DNA of 64,000 bases from Tretioscincus oriximinensis (Eukaryota; Chordata; Lepidosauria; Squamata; Gymnophthalmidae), in NCBI GenBank assembly GCA_022410635.1, contig JAJVDF010000496.1:769676-833675 (forward strand), given 5' to 3'. Under the pieces are notes generated by a model that saw only the letters and a program-made list of their open reading frames with translations, searched no databases and was not told the origin of the DNA. The position numbers were made by a program, and so were the translations under genes. Positions 21,382 through 30,892 of the stretch are shown here, piece after piece; the stretch's first letter is position 1, and each line of letters starts with the position of its first letter.

Positions 21382-21836
21382 TTAGTGGCAAAAAAGTGTA
21401 GGATGGGGCTTTCTCCCCAAGTTGTGGAACAGTCTCCCCTTGACAAGTGTCAACCACCATCTCTGTAGGCATTTACAAAATGCTTTAACCTAGCCTTTCA
21501 CTGAAAAAAACTGCTCTCCCTTTGCTAGATTTAGATATTGCTGTTTAATATGTTAGTGTGGTTTTTATTGTTAACTGTCCTGAGACCTTTGGGCATAGGG
21601 TGATACAGAAATGTAAATTAAAAAATAAAACATGAAAGTACTGAAGGGGCAAAACTAAAATCAGTGACCTGAGCTGCACCCATATAGCACTTGTATACCC
21701 TGGGATAAATTGATGATCTGATGTTTTGGTGTACTAATTTTAGTTCGCCTTATTCATAGTTTTAAAATATATTGCAAGTAAGCTGTTCTGTCATCTTCTG
21801 AAAATCAGATTTTCTGGTCATGTAACACTGTCTCTA

Positions 21837-22025
21837 GGCTGACCAGATGAGCCCTTCCAGGGGGAATTGAAAACCCGTTTTTGGGGTGCCTCCCAATTTT
21901 TTCGGAGGGAAAAAAAATCGAAAAAAATCTTTTTTAAAAAAACAAATCCTCAAAAAAAACTGGGAGGCACNCCAAAACCAGATTTTCAACCCCCCCCCCC
22001 AAAAAAGGGGGTCATCTGGTCAGCC
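21837..22025. mobile_element. MITE family G (GGCTGACCAGATG termini), copy 1
   Basis: Left GGCTGACCAGATGAGCCC and right GGGGTCATCTGGTCAGCC are inverted repeats with TA outside each end (21835-21836, 22026-22027). The interior is purine/pyrimidine rich and itself largely self-complementary (GGGGTGCCTCCCA against TGGGAGGCACNCC). One N lies at 21971. Confidence 0.8.
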
Positions 22026-22039
22026 TACGTGTCTCCCAC

Positions 22040-22525
22040 CAGCCATGTTGTTTGTTGGTTGTCAAGAGGAAGTACAATAATCTCTCCTCCAAGTTCTATT
22101 GAATAATTTGGTATCAATATCAGATTCCTTCTTCCCTCATCCTCACAGTTTGTGTCAAAAACTACTTACACATCACAGCTTTTCCATATACCCTGCTTTT
22201 CTCACCCAAAGGGACTCCAAAATGCTTACAAGGTTATTTTTTGCCCGAAGGCTTACATTCCATCTTCCCCAACACGCTGTGGTGTTCCCATTTATCCAGT
22301 CACAGACTGTTGCAAATTCTTGCTTTTGAATAGATGGGTTGACTAGAGCTGCAGGCTAGTAGAAGGCACACACACTTTCCACGTTTGACACAGGGCCTTG
22401 AAACCTGATCTCCCACATGAAAGACCGGCCATCCTATAGCATTCTATAACAATCATGTGTAACAAATACAACACAAATTTGACTTACAATTAAATTATTG
22501 ACCTTATGTAGTTACAGCCCTGATC
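22040..22525 (+). repeat. Unnamed repeat R2, copy 1, split by SINE-B
   Basis: TTGTTGGTTGTCAAGAGGAA, TTCTATTGAATAATTTGGTA and, after the SINE, CAACACAAATTTGACTTACA with ATTGACCTT match copy 2 at 51885-52165 in the same order. Function and full extent are unknown. Confidence 0.6.
22180..22440 (-). mobile_element. SINE-B copy, antisense, nested in R2
   Basis: CATATACCCTGCTTTTCTCA, AAGGGACTCCAAAATGCTTA, TTGCCCGAAGGCTTACATTC, TTTTGAATAGATGGGTTGAC and TTTGACACAGGGCCTTGAAA in canonical order. Confidence 0.8.
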
Positions 22526-22687
22526 CCTCTTTACCTGTAGGGCAAAATCACGGGGAGACTGCAAGCATTTTCTCTGTCTGGCGTTGCTCCCAGGCAAACA
22601 TTTTAGTCATTCAATGATGCAAAATACACAGGAGTGTGCAAATGCACATTTATACTTGCTAGTTTCAGCACTATGTGTCACATGAGA

Positions 22688-22740
22688 TAACAACAACATT
22701 TATTTATTATGTCCCTTTCACCAAAGGGCAATACAATGAA
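22688..22740 (-). mobile_element. L2-type 3' tail trace, antisense
   Basis: ACAACAACATTTATTTATTA followed by TGTCCCTTTCACCAAAGGGC. Short and diverged. Confidence 0.4.
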
Positions 22741-22798
22741 TAATATATCATACTCATTGCTTACTTTTAATATATTTGAGTAGACTGTGTATGATTTG

Positions 22799-22837
22799 AG
22801 TATTTGGCTAGAATCATACTCATTCTAGTCAAATACT
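22799..22837. other. Short hairpin
   Basis: AGTATTTGGCTAGAAT and ATTCTAGTCAAATACT form 16-bp arms with one mismatch around a 7-nt loop. Too short for a typical pre-miRNA; may be a degenerate MITE. Confidence 0.6.
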
Positions 22838-23106
22838 ATAAAAGTAAAAACTAAAATACTAACATAACGAAGTCAGTTGCATTTGCAATAAGAAATTATA
22901 GGCCTACCTGTCTGCTCTGGTTAAGATTAAGTTCAAAATACAGTCTGGTGGGTCAAAAATGAAGGTTTTTAAACTCTTCTGAAATTGGAATTGTTTTTCC
23001 TCTAACCTACCATCTTATGGAAGATTATTCTATAGGTGAGGAATCAGATCTTGGAAAGACCACAGTCTGGAGGCTGCAGAAGCCATTGAAAAAATAGTCA
23101 GATAAG

Positions 23107-23215
23107 CTTTATTTATTTATTTATTCATTTATTTATTTAGATCTCTATACTGCCATATACATAAAAGCAGCCAACAATAAAAACCAGATTAACATATTAA
23201 AACAATAATAACTGA
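23107..23215 (-). mobile_element. L2-type 3' end, antisense
   Basis: (TTTA)n, AGATCTCTATACTGCCATAT, GCAGCCAACAATAAAAACCA and TTAACATATTAAAACAATA; the last parts match the antisense copy at 30763. Confidence 0.65.
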
Positions 23216-23799
23216 TTGTAGAATTGTAGCCAAGATATACCAGGACAAACTGGGTTACAAATAGTTGCTGATCTTTAAAAAAAAGCAAAGTATGTTGTTA
23301 TGAAGCTCCTGCAAAATAGGAAAATTATTAGAGCTCTTAGCTGGATTTGGAGGACTTCACTTTCCCATCGTTTGATCATATTAACTGGGACTCATGCAGG
23401 ACAGGCCATAAAGAGAGCTGTATGCTTCTTTTTTCTCTAAATCACAGCAACCTATACTACAAAAAGCTGACAGAATTTCTCCCTGTTTATCAGGAACGCA
23501 GAAGTGAGAACAGATTAGATTTAGGGCTGATTGTATCAAGAGGGGTAAATTGAGGAGACATACCTTTAAGGGAATCCGTCCAGAGCTGGCACGTGTCTAA
23601 TGAAACGATTCAGGGAGATGAACCTGCACGTGTCCTGCCTGCTGTGAGCCTGCAGTCCTACTGGTTGGCACCTTCTCACAACAGTGTGAAAGACAGCAGG
23701 ACTGTAGGGAGCTGTACAACAAAGGATTCTGTGATTTGACTACGCAGCCAAAAGAGATCTGGAATGGGAGATTCCTCTTATATTCCAGATTTTTTCCAG
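23216..23799. other. No recognised feature
   Basis: Unique-looking. The stretch 23560-23760 is less AT-rich than its surroundings. A 112-codon antisense frame across it shows no known motif. Confidence 0.4.
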
Positions 23800-23881
23800 G
23801 TGTATGGAAAAGCCTAGCGAAACCTCCATTAAGGCATATGGCTGGGCAGCGAAGATGCTGGAACATCATGTGAAGAACAAG
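23800..23881 (+). other. Candidate exon (82 bp), unidentified
   Basis: A good acceptor (TTTTTTCCAG, AG at 23798-23799) and a strong donor (AACAAG|GTAAGT at 23882) enclose 82 bp. One frame is open and starts near its 5' end with ATG GAA AAG, so it could be a first coding exon. The peptide is not one I recognise. It lies just outside the inverted duplication. Chance remains a fair alternative. Confidence 0.25.
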
Positions 23882-24062
23882 GTAAGTTCTTGTGTGTGCA
23901 CAGCCTTGGTGATTCTGAGTGGAATTCATTAGCAATCAGCATTTTTGTCACCCAGCAGTTACTCAAGCCTGCCCACCAAAGCACCAACAAAATTGCCAGT
24001 GATAAATAACAGTCTTCTTGCAATGAATGATCAATATTTGCAAGGACCACAAATAAGTCATA

Positions 24063-24183
24063 GAAGCCAAAGAATCATAGACTTGGAAGGGACCTCCAGG
24101 ATCATCGTGTCCAATCCTCTACTCAATGCAGGATTCACTAAACCATCCCAGACACATGGTTGTTGAGCCTCTGCCTGAAGCTG
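24063..24183 (-). mobile_element. CR1 lineage-2 3' end inside duplication arm 1
   Basis: AGAATCATAGACTTGGAAGG, CTCAATGCAGGATTCACTAA and GTTGAGCCTCTGCCTGAAG follow the CR1 3' order. Then CTGCTCTGTAAACTAAGACC, GGGGCATAAATTCCAGATTT breaks the CR1 with a SINE-tail-like insert. Confidence 0.85.
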
Positions 24184-24236
24184 CTCTGTAAACTAAGACC
24201 GGGGCATAAATTCCAGATTTCTCCTTCTCCTCCTCC

Positions 24237-24256
24237 TCTTTTTTTTTTTTTTTTTA

Positions 24257-24335
<79 letters not shown>
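24237..24335 (+). repeat. poly-T and (ATT)n microsatellite
   Basis: About 20 T followed by roughly 26 ATT units running into assembly gap 2. Confidence 0.95.
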
Positions 24336-24960
24336 NNNNNNNNNNNNNNNNNNNNNNNNNNNNNNNNNNNNNNNNNNNNNNNNNNNNNNNNNNNNNNNNN
24401 NNNNNNNNNNNNNNNNNNNNNNNNNNNNNNNNNNNNNNNNNNNNNNNNNNNNNNNNNNNNNNNNNNNNNNNNNNNNNNNNNNNNNNNNNNNNNNNNNNNN
24501 NNNNNNNNNNNNNNNNNNNNNNNNNNNNNNNNNNNNNNNNNNNNNNNNNNNNNNNNNNNNNNNNNNNNNNNNNNNNNNNNNNNNNNNNNNNNNNNNNNNN
24601 NNNNNNNNNNNNNNNNNNNNNNNNNNNNNNNNNNNNNNNNNNNNNNNNNNNNNNNNNNNNNNNNNNNNNNNNNNNNNNNNNNNNNNNNNNNNNNNNNNNN
24701 NNNNNNNNNNNNNNNNNNNNNNNNNNNNNNNNNNNNNNNNNNNNNNNNNNNNNNNNNNNNNNNNNNNNNNNNNNNNNNNNNNNNNNNNNNNNNNNNNNNN
24801 NNNNNNNNNNNNNNNNNNNNNNNNNNNNNNNNNNNNNNNNNNNNNNNNNNNNNNNNNNNNNNNNNNNNNNNNNNNNNNNNNNNNNNNNNNNNNNNNNNNN
24901 NNNNNNNNNNNNNNNNNNNNNNNNNNNNNNNNNNNNNNNNNNNNNNNNNNNNNNNNNNNN
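24336..24960. other. Assembly gap 2 (625 N)
   Basis: Unknown bases between two different ATT-based microsatellites. True length is uncertain. Confidence 1.
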
Positions 24961-25068
24961 ATTACGATTACGATTACTACTATTACTACTATTACTACTA
25001 TTACTACTATTACTACTATTACTACTATTACTACTATTACTACTATTACTACTATTATTATTATTATT
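24961..25068 (+). repeat. (ATTACT)n microsatellite
   Basis: ATTACG twice, then about 12 ATTACTACT-type units and a few ATT units. Confidence 0.95.
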
Positions 25069-25540
25069 CCTCGAATTCGGCTTGGAACTCAATACACTCC
25101 CTTCTATTTTGCAACCCCACAAAACAAATTCCCACGTCCCCTGTTTGGCACCTGTCATTGTGTGCACCCATTTCACTGACTGATTTCTGTGTTGCTGGCA
25201 ACTATTTGTTGGTTTAAGTACTGGGGCTTCACTTGATTGTAAGAAAGAAGAAGATCTAGCATTTGTTTCCTCTGCCCCATGCTCCCCCAAGATTTTGTAT
25301 AATTCTTTAATGAATTATTTTGCATTGCCTATAATTTTACAATGCATAATGTATCATAATGTATAATGTATTATTTTGAATTGTATTGTATTTTTCCCCC
25401 TGTTTGTTGATAATTGCCTTCGGCAAATTCTGGGAAAGGCAACGTAAAAAACAGAAATAGAAATAAATGTACCAAGAGGGGATATTCTTTTGTGGACACT
25501 GCACCCAAATATTACATTTACACCCCTGTGAATCCTGCCT
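25069..25540. other. No recognised feature
   Basis: Unique-looking. It does not continue the CR1 sequence expected on the far side of gap 2, so the gap may hide a junction. Confidence 0.4.
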
Positions 25541-25546
25541 AAATAA

Positions 25547-25890
25547 GGCTATGTGCACACAATGTTTTTCTACCTCTTTCGTGGCTCTATCAGGATTTCT
25601 TGAGCACAGGTGCTAAGTGTTTTTCAGTTGTCGACCCATAATAATGCTCAGATATTCAGGCATGAACCCCCGTATTCCCGTGACCATATGCTTGTGCACA
25701 AATTAGATGCGAGATGTTAAAACAACCATGGACATGGCAGTTGTTTCTATTGGTGTTGCGAGTAAAAATAAATAAATTCTGGACTACATTGCAATTGAAA
25801 TCAATGAGCGATGTTGTGGAACTGGAGCATTTGTCACGGAATGTAAATGTTTGCTGTGCACGGACACATGATTGCTATATTCCGGATTGA
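25547..25890. mobile_element. Harbinger-like MITE H2, copy 2 (opposite orientation)
   Basis: GGCTATGTGCACACAATG, GTGCTAAGTGTTTTTCAGTT, CTTGTGCACAAATTAGATGC, AATGAGCGATGTT and TGATTGCTATATTCCGGA match the reverse complement of 14938-15289 in order. TAA precedes its left end. The right terminus has decayed. Confidence 0.7.
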
Positions 25891-25931
25891 AAACCAAACA
25901 GAAGGACAATTTAAGTCCCTGCAGAGGCTTA

Positions 25932-26112
25932 GGCTATATCCACACACAGCCTTATCCTGGGCTGTCCCTCAGAGAAGGAGCCTGCTAACTACATGCTAGT
26001 GTAGGCTCTGGCAGGCCCTGAATGGGGCATGCCATAGTCTATACTGGTATGTGGATGGCCAAGCTCTGTCCCGAGTTGTGACCCAGAATAAGGCTCTGTG
26101 TGGAGGGAGGGC
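25932..26112. mobile_element. Harbinger-like MITE H1, intact copy (181 bp, TTA duplication)
   Basis: GGCTATATCCACACACAG at the left and CTGTGTGGAGGGAGGGC at the right are inverted repeats flanked by TTA at 25929-25931 and 26113-26115. The interior is also partly palindromic (GGCAGGCCCTGAATGGGGCA). Used as the reference for family H1. Confidence 0.85.
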
Positions 26113-26735
26113 TTAGTTTATTAGGAGTTTGGGAGAATCATATAACCACATAAAAGCAAAACATGGCAAAGTGCTCAAAACCATGCTGCACAAAGGGCAA
26201 TTGTACAATCACCTAGACTGGCTTTGTGGGAACATCAGTGACCCACAATAAATCCTAGTTCAGACTGAGGTAACACCAGTTTTGTGACTCATGAATTTTA
26301 GAACCACTTTCCATATTTGGTATTGAGATTCTCTCTATCACACAGCACTAGGACCAGGGGTATGCCTTGAAGGTGATGTGCAGAAGAGTTAGGACAGACA
26401 AGGGAAAGTATTTTTTCATCCAGAGGGTCATTGGACTATGAAATTCAGTTCCAGAAGGGAGCTAGCAGTATGGATTGCTTCAATTTAGGATTAGATAAAT
26501 TCATGGAAGACAGGTATATTAAAAAGGTTGCAGAGCAGCTTTTAAACTGATATCTGGGGGAAAGCTGACAGGAGCTGGGCAGCATCCGGTTCGAGATAGT
26601 GTAAGTGTAAATGCAATTGCTGAGGAACAGAATTATGCAGATAATATAGTATCGGAGGGGGAACCCGGATGTAGTATTCAAGTAAAAAGCTGTAATGAAC
26701 AAACTCTGGTTTCTCACAAATTTACGGGGCCTAAC

Positions 26736-27311
26736 TTGTACCAGAGAAGGGCATATAAATGCCTGTATGCAAATGCCAGAAGCCTCCGAGCAAAAATAGG
26801 GGAGTTGGAATGCTTAGTGATTGACAATAAGGTCGATATTATTGGCATAATTGAAACCTGGTGGACAGAAGAAAACCAGTGGGATACAGTAATCCCAGGT
26901 TACAAACTATACAGGAAAGGTAGGAAAGGGAGACCTGGTGGTGGTGTAGCTTTGTATGTTAAAGAAGAGGTTGAATCCTACGAACTGGAATTTCCAGGTA
27001 AAACAGACCCATCCACAGAAGCACTGTGGATAACATTATCAGGTCAGAAAACTAGTCTAATATTGGGAGTATGCTACCGACCTCCTAAACAAACACCAGA
27101 AAGCGATACTCAATTGGAACATGAAGTCATTGAAGCTTGCAAAAAGGGAAGAGTAGTAATAATGGGAGACTTCAACTATCCACACTCTTGTTCAACTCAT
27201 GAAAAAGAAATAAAATTCTTAGACATGCTAACTGATTGTTTCCTAGAGCAGGTGGTTTTAGAACCAACCAGGAGCAAGGGAATCCTGGATTTAGTCCTAA
27301 GTAATGAATAG
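26736..27311 (+). pseudogene. CR1 ORF2 endonuclease domain, interrupted
   Basis: This 191-codon segment encodes the apurinic/apyrimidinic-type endonuclease that nicks target DNA for CR1 retrotransposition. Visible motifs are NARSLRAK near the start, IIGIIETWW (catalytic Glu), GGGVALYVKEE, VCYRPP, and VIMGDFNYPH (metal-binding Asp/Asn). It stops at a TAG immediately after LDLVLSNE, where intact CR1 copies continue into a linker and the reverse transcriptase, so the protein is broken here. The true start lies upstream and has been lost through 5' truncation. Sense to the host CR1 at 26520-29710. The assignment to CR1 is strong; the exact subfamily is not determined. Confidence 0.9.
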
Positions 27312-27511
27312 GACCTGATACAAGATGTGACTGTAAGTGATCCCATAGGAAACAGTGACCACAATACGATAACTTTCAACCTGAATGTGGTTGCCAAGCA
27401 GTTCTAACACAGAAACCTTCAAATTTCATAGAGGAAATTTTCCCAAAATGAGAAAAATGGTAAAAAAAAATTAAAAGGGAAAGTGAGAAAAGTCCAGTCC
27501 TTTCAAAAAGC

Positions 27512-29347
27512 GTGGAAATTGTTTGCAAATACAATACTGGAAGCTCAAATAAAATCCATTTCCAAGAGAAGAAAGGGTTCTGCCAAGTCCAAGAAGACAT
27601 CCATATGGCTTACCTCTTCAGTAAAGGAATTAGAATGAAGAGAAACTCATTTAAAAAGTGGAAGGCTTATCCTAGTGAGGAGAACAGAAGGGAGCACAAA
27701 CTGTGGCAAACCAAATGCAAGCTGGTAGTCAGGGATGTGAAGAAAAACTTTGAAGAGCACATTGCAAATAATATTAAAAGAAACAATAAGGATTTTTTCA
27801 AATATATCAGAAATAAGAATCCTACAAGGAAAGCAGTCGGACCACTAGACAATGGACAAAAGGGCATAATCAAGGAGGACATGGAAATTGCAGAGAGGTT
27901 AAATGAATTTTTTGCAACAATTTTCACTGAAGAAGGCAGAGGGGATTTACCCGCAACAGATTTAGTTTTCTCAGAAAGAACACCAGAGGAATTAAACTGG
28001 ATAGAGATAACAAGGGAGGAGGTCCTTGCTAGCCTTACTAAGCTGAACATTTATAAATCCCCAGGGCCAGACGGCATTCACCCAAAAATACTTAAAGAAC
28101 TCAAATGCAAAATTGCTGAACATCTAACCAAAATATTTAATCTTTCCTTAAGATCAGGCATAGTACCAGTAGATTGGAAGGTAGCTAATGTAACACCAAT
28201 CTTCAAAAAAGGCTCCCAAGGTGATCCCGGAAATTATAGACTCATCAGTTTAACATTAATTCCAGGTAAAGTGTTGGAAACCATAATTATGGACAAAATT
28301 ACTAAACACATGGAGAAGCACGCATTGCTGAATGAAACTCAGCATGGCTTCAGCAAGGTAAATCATGCCTTACCAACTTGCTAGAATTCTTTGAGAGTGT
28401 TAACAAACATGTAGATAAAGGGGATCCAGTTGATATTGTCTATCTAGATTTTTAGAAGGCTTTTGATAAATTCCATCATCAAAGGCTTCTAAAAAAGCTC
28501 CATTCTCATGGTATAAGAGGACAGACATTGTCCTGGATTGGAAACTGGCTAAAAGATAGAAAACAGAGGATAGCATTAAATGGACAGTTCTCTGAGTGGA
28601 AAGAGGTAAGAAGTGGGGTACTCCAGGGATCTGTACTGGGACCTTTGCTTTTCAATATATTTATAAATGATCTGGATGGCGAGGTAAATAGTGAAGTAGC
28701 CAAGTTTGCTGACGACACTAAACTGTACAGGGCAGTGAAAACTGAAAATGATTGTAAGGCACTCCAGAGTGATCTATTGAAATTGGGTGAGTGGGCATCA
28801 AAGTGGCAAATGCACCAACTTAAGCAAGTGCAAGATTATGCATATTGGGGCAAAGAACCCAAAATACTCCTTCCACCTGATGGGAACCAAGCTTTCTGTG
28901 ACCGAGCAAGAAAAGGATCGTGGGGTGTTGGTGGACAATTCAATGAAAATGTCAACCCAGTGTGCAGCGGCAGCAAGAAAGGCAAATTCCATGTTGCGGA
29001 TAATTAGGAAAGGAATCGAAAACAAGTCACCAAATGTAGTTTTGCCTCTTTATAAATCTGTGGTGAGGCCACATTTGTAATACTGTGTTCAATTCTGGTC
29101 ACCACATCTCAAGAGGGATATTTTGGAACTGGAGAAGGTGCAGAAAAGGGCAACAAAAATGATCAGGGGTCTGGAGCACCTCCCTTACGAAGTTTGGCTG
29201 CAACGTCTGGGCCTCTTCAGCCTTGAAAGACTACATCTGAGAGGTGATCTGATTGAAGTGTACAAAATCATGCATGGGATGGACAGGGTGAATAGAGAAA
29301 AATGTTTTCTCTATCACACAACACAAGGACCAGAGGGCACTCCTTAA
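27512..29347 (+). pseudogene. CR1 ORF2 reverse transcriptase and C-terminal region, broken
   Basis: The first frame (27512-28384) carries the linker and N-terminal palm/finger motifs, including SPGPDGIHPKILKEL and NVTPIFKKGS. A frame change follows near 28360, and a TAG at 28453 replaces a codon in the LDF-KAFD catalytic motif A. A second frame (28528-29007) holds SGVLQGSVLGPLLFN and the FADD catalytic motif. Another shift near 28820 leads to 28787-29080, which ends in a TAA after VVRPHL, and the last piece (29123-29347) holds KVQKRATKMIRGLEHL. The reverse transcriptase would copy CR1 RNA at the target nick, but this copy cannot make it. Confidence 0.9.
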
Positions 29348-29871
29348 AACTGATGAGTAAAAAAGTGAGAACAAAGGAAAGTATTTTTTCACCCAGAGGG
29401 TCATCAGCTTTGGGAATTTACTTCCTGAACAGGTAGTGGTAGCTACCAGCTTGGATAGTTTCAAGAGAGGACTAGACAGGTTTATGGACACCAAGGGTAT
29501 AAATGGATACTAGGATGGATGCCTGGATGTTGCTTCTGGGATGTAGCAACAGACAGGACTCCTAAGATACCATTTGCAGGGAGTCATAGGAGCATATTTT
29601 GCTTTCCTCTGTTCGGACTGCCCAGGTGGATCTGGTGGGCCTCGGTGTGACACAGAATGCTGGACTTGATGGGCTGTAGCCTGATCCATTTTCTTACGTT
29701 CTTATGTTCTTATATCAATGGCTATTAGGATGAGAAAACAGGCAGAATTCCTGAAATACCATTTGCAGGGAGCTGAGAACAGGTGACAGTTCTGTCTTGT
29801 GGGACAGAATGCTGGACTAGATGGGTTCTGGCCCGATTCATCCGGGCTTCTCTTATGTTCCTACACATATA

Positions 29872-29960
29872 TACTGCTCAAAACAATTAAGGGAGCACTT
29901 TAACATAATAGTTATATTAAAGTGTATGTTAAAGTGTTCCCTTAATTGTTTTGAGCAGTG
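29872..29960. mobile_element. Tiny Tc1/mariner-type palindrome (89 bp, TA duplication)
   Basis: The left arm TACTGCTCAAAACAATTAAG continues through GGAGCACTTTAACATA. The right arm is its near-perfect reverse complement ending TTTTGAGCAGTG. TA lies outside at 29870-29871 and 29961-29962. The terminus resembles the TACTGCTCAAAA-type ends of Tc1-like transposons I associate with fish and lampreys. The transposase is gone. Confidence 0.8.
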
Positions 29961-29962
29961 TA

Positions 29963-30762
29963 TTTGCCACAAATCCTAGCAAGAATGTCCAAGTAATAAA
30001 TGCAACTCATCATTTGAGATGTGGCACCTGGCAAATGCAATACAAACATATTCCTTTACATGAGGTTAAAATAAACAGATGGGCTGTGCCCCCTACTGTT
30101 TAGAAACCGCTTGCCATGCAACCCTTGCTGCTTCTCAGATTACTCAATCCTGCTAAAATTGCAAAGAGCTTTTGGGAGATGTGTGCTGGGGACTCTGAAA
30201 TCTGCTGAGAATTCTTCCAGTAGGATTTGCAACCAGGGCTGTCTCAGAACTCTGACAAGTGGCCATCACTTAGGGCATCTAAGTGAAGGCGCACAACAGG
30301 CAGCGATGGATAATTTAGACTGGCTTAGCCTGTCACAGGTGCCACTGAGATATCCTGTATGCTGAATCTCAACTCTTTTTATTGTGAGGCGCAGCACATG
30401 TGGCAATGTAATTGAGATACACTGGAGAAATCCACGTCTTTCCCCAGGGCTCAGAATTCCTTCTCTGTTGGTTGCTAGGAAGTGTTTTGATTGCAATGCT
30501 GGACTATCCTGAACTTTATGGAATTGCAAATGGAGACATGAGCAGCTGATTGCAATACCTCTGGCTGTCCATGGATGGACTCTTTGCTGTAGATCAAAAA
30601 TTTTCAAAATGCGTATTTTTAGTATTCAAAAGGGGTGTGTTGACTTGGTTTCATGTTTCATATTGCTGCAAATTGCTGTAAAAACTTGAACATTTGCTTT
30701 TTTATTAGTTACATAAAACCTATCGCTTTGCATTTAAATTTTAAATATGTATAATATATAGA
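29963..30762. other. No recognised feature
   Basis: Unique-looking, with moderate GC between 30100 and 30560. Two opposing frames (30111-30365 and 30266-30607) show no known domain. Confidence 0.4.
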
Positions 30763-30865
30763 ATGTTTGTTTGTTTGTTTATATTTCTATACCACCCTAC
30801 AGCCGAAGGTCTCAGGGTGGTTAACAATAAAAACCAAATTAATATATTAAAACAACAATATTTGA
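30763..30865 (-). mobile_element. L2-type 3' end, antisense
   Basis: (TTTG)n, TATTTCTATACCACCCTACA, GCCGAAGGTCTCAGGGTGGT and TTAACAATAAAAACCAAATT. It abuts a CR1. Confidence 0.75.
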
Positions 30866-30892
30866 AAGTAGGGGAAAGAGATCAAGCATTAA

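Larger units (their letters stand above)
20820..21640 (+). mobile_element. L2-clade LINE 3' end, carrying a nested MITE
   Basis: The coding part translates to KVLTLTYKALHSLAPQIS, the conserved C-terminal region of L2 ORF2. L2 sequence stops near 20998 and resumes at 21385 with GGGGCTTTCTCCCCAAGTTG, ACTGCTCTCCCTTTGCTAGA and a CCTGAGACCTTTGGGCATAG tail. The 380 bp between are a MITE that itself carries a fold-back element. Confidence 0.85.
23918..24335 (+). repeat. Inverted duplication, arm 1
   Basis: 23918-24335 is the reverse complement, with scattered differences, of about 32385-32750. The shared content is some 145 bp of non-repeat sequence, a CR1 3' end, and the same foreign segment inside that CR1 followed by trinucleotide repeats. 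Sharing of a nested insertion shows the two arms descend from one duplication. The outer boundary here falls into assembly gap 2. Confidence 0.85.
26520..29710 (+). mobile_element. CR1 lineage-1 LINE, 3.2 kb, 5' truncated, nested
   Basis: It covers the endonuclease and reverse transcriptase of ORF2 plus the 3' UTR ending CTTACGTTCTTATGTTCT. It is flanked by TATAT (26515-26519 and 29711-29715). ORF1 and the 5' UTR are absent. Several frameshifts and stops inactivate it. Confidence 0.9.
26325..29868 (+). mobile_element. Older CR1 lineage-1 copy split by a younger CR1
   Basis: The left part (CTCTCTATCACACAGCACTA to TTCATGGAAGACAGGTATAT, about 26325-26519) and the right part (TATATCAATGGCTATTAGGA to the 3' UTR text ending near 29868) join into one continuous CR1 3' region once 26520-29710 is removed. 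TATAT occurs at both junctions. Confidence 0.85.

Noticed and set aside
24160..25290. Open frames of 339 and 365 codons
   Set aside because: They consist of unknown bases plus ATT-repeat translation.
27667..28050. Antisense frames over CR1 ORF2 (also 61368-61781, 31180-31491, 59566-59919)
   Set aside because: Shadows of the CR1 coding strand. They recur wherever CR1 recurs.
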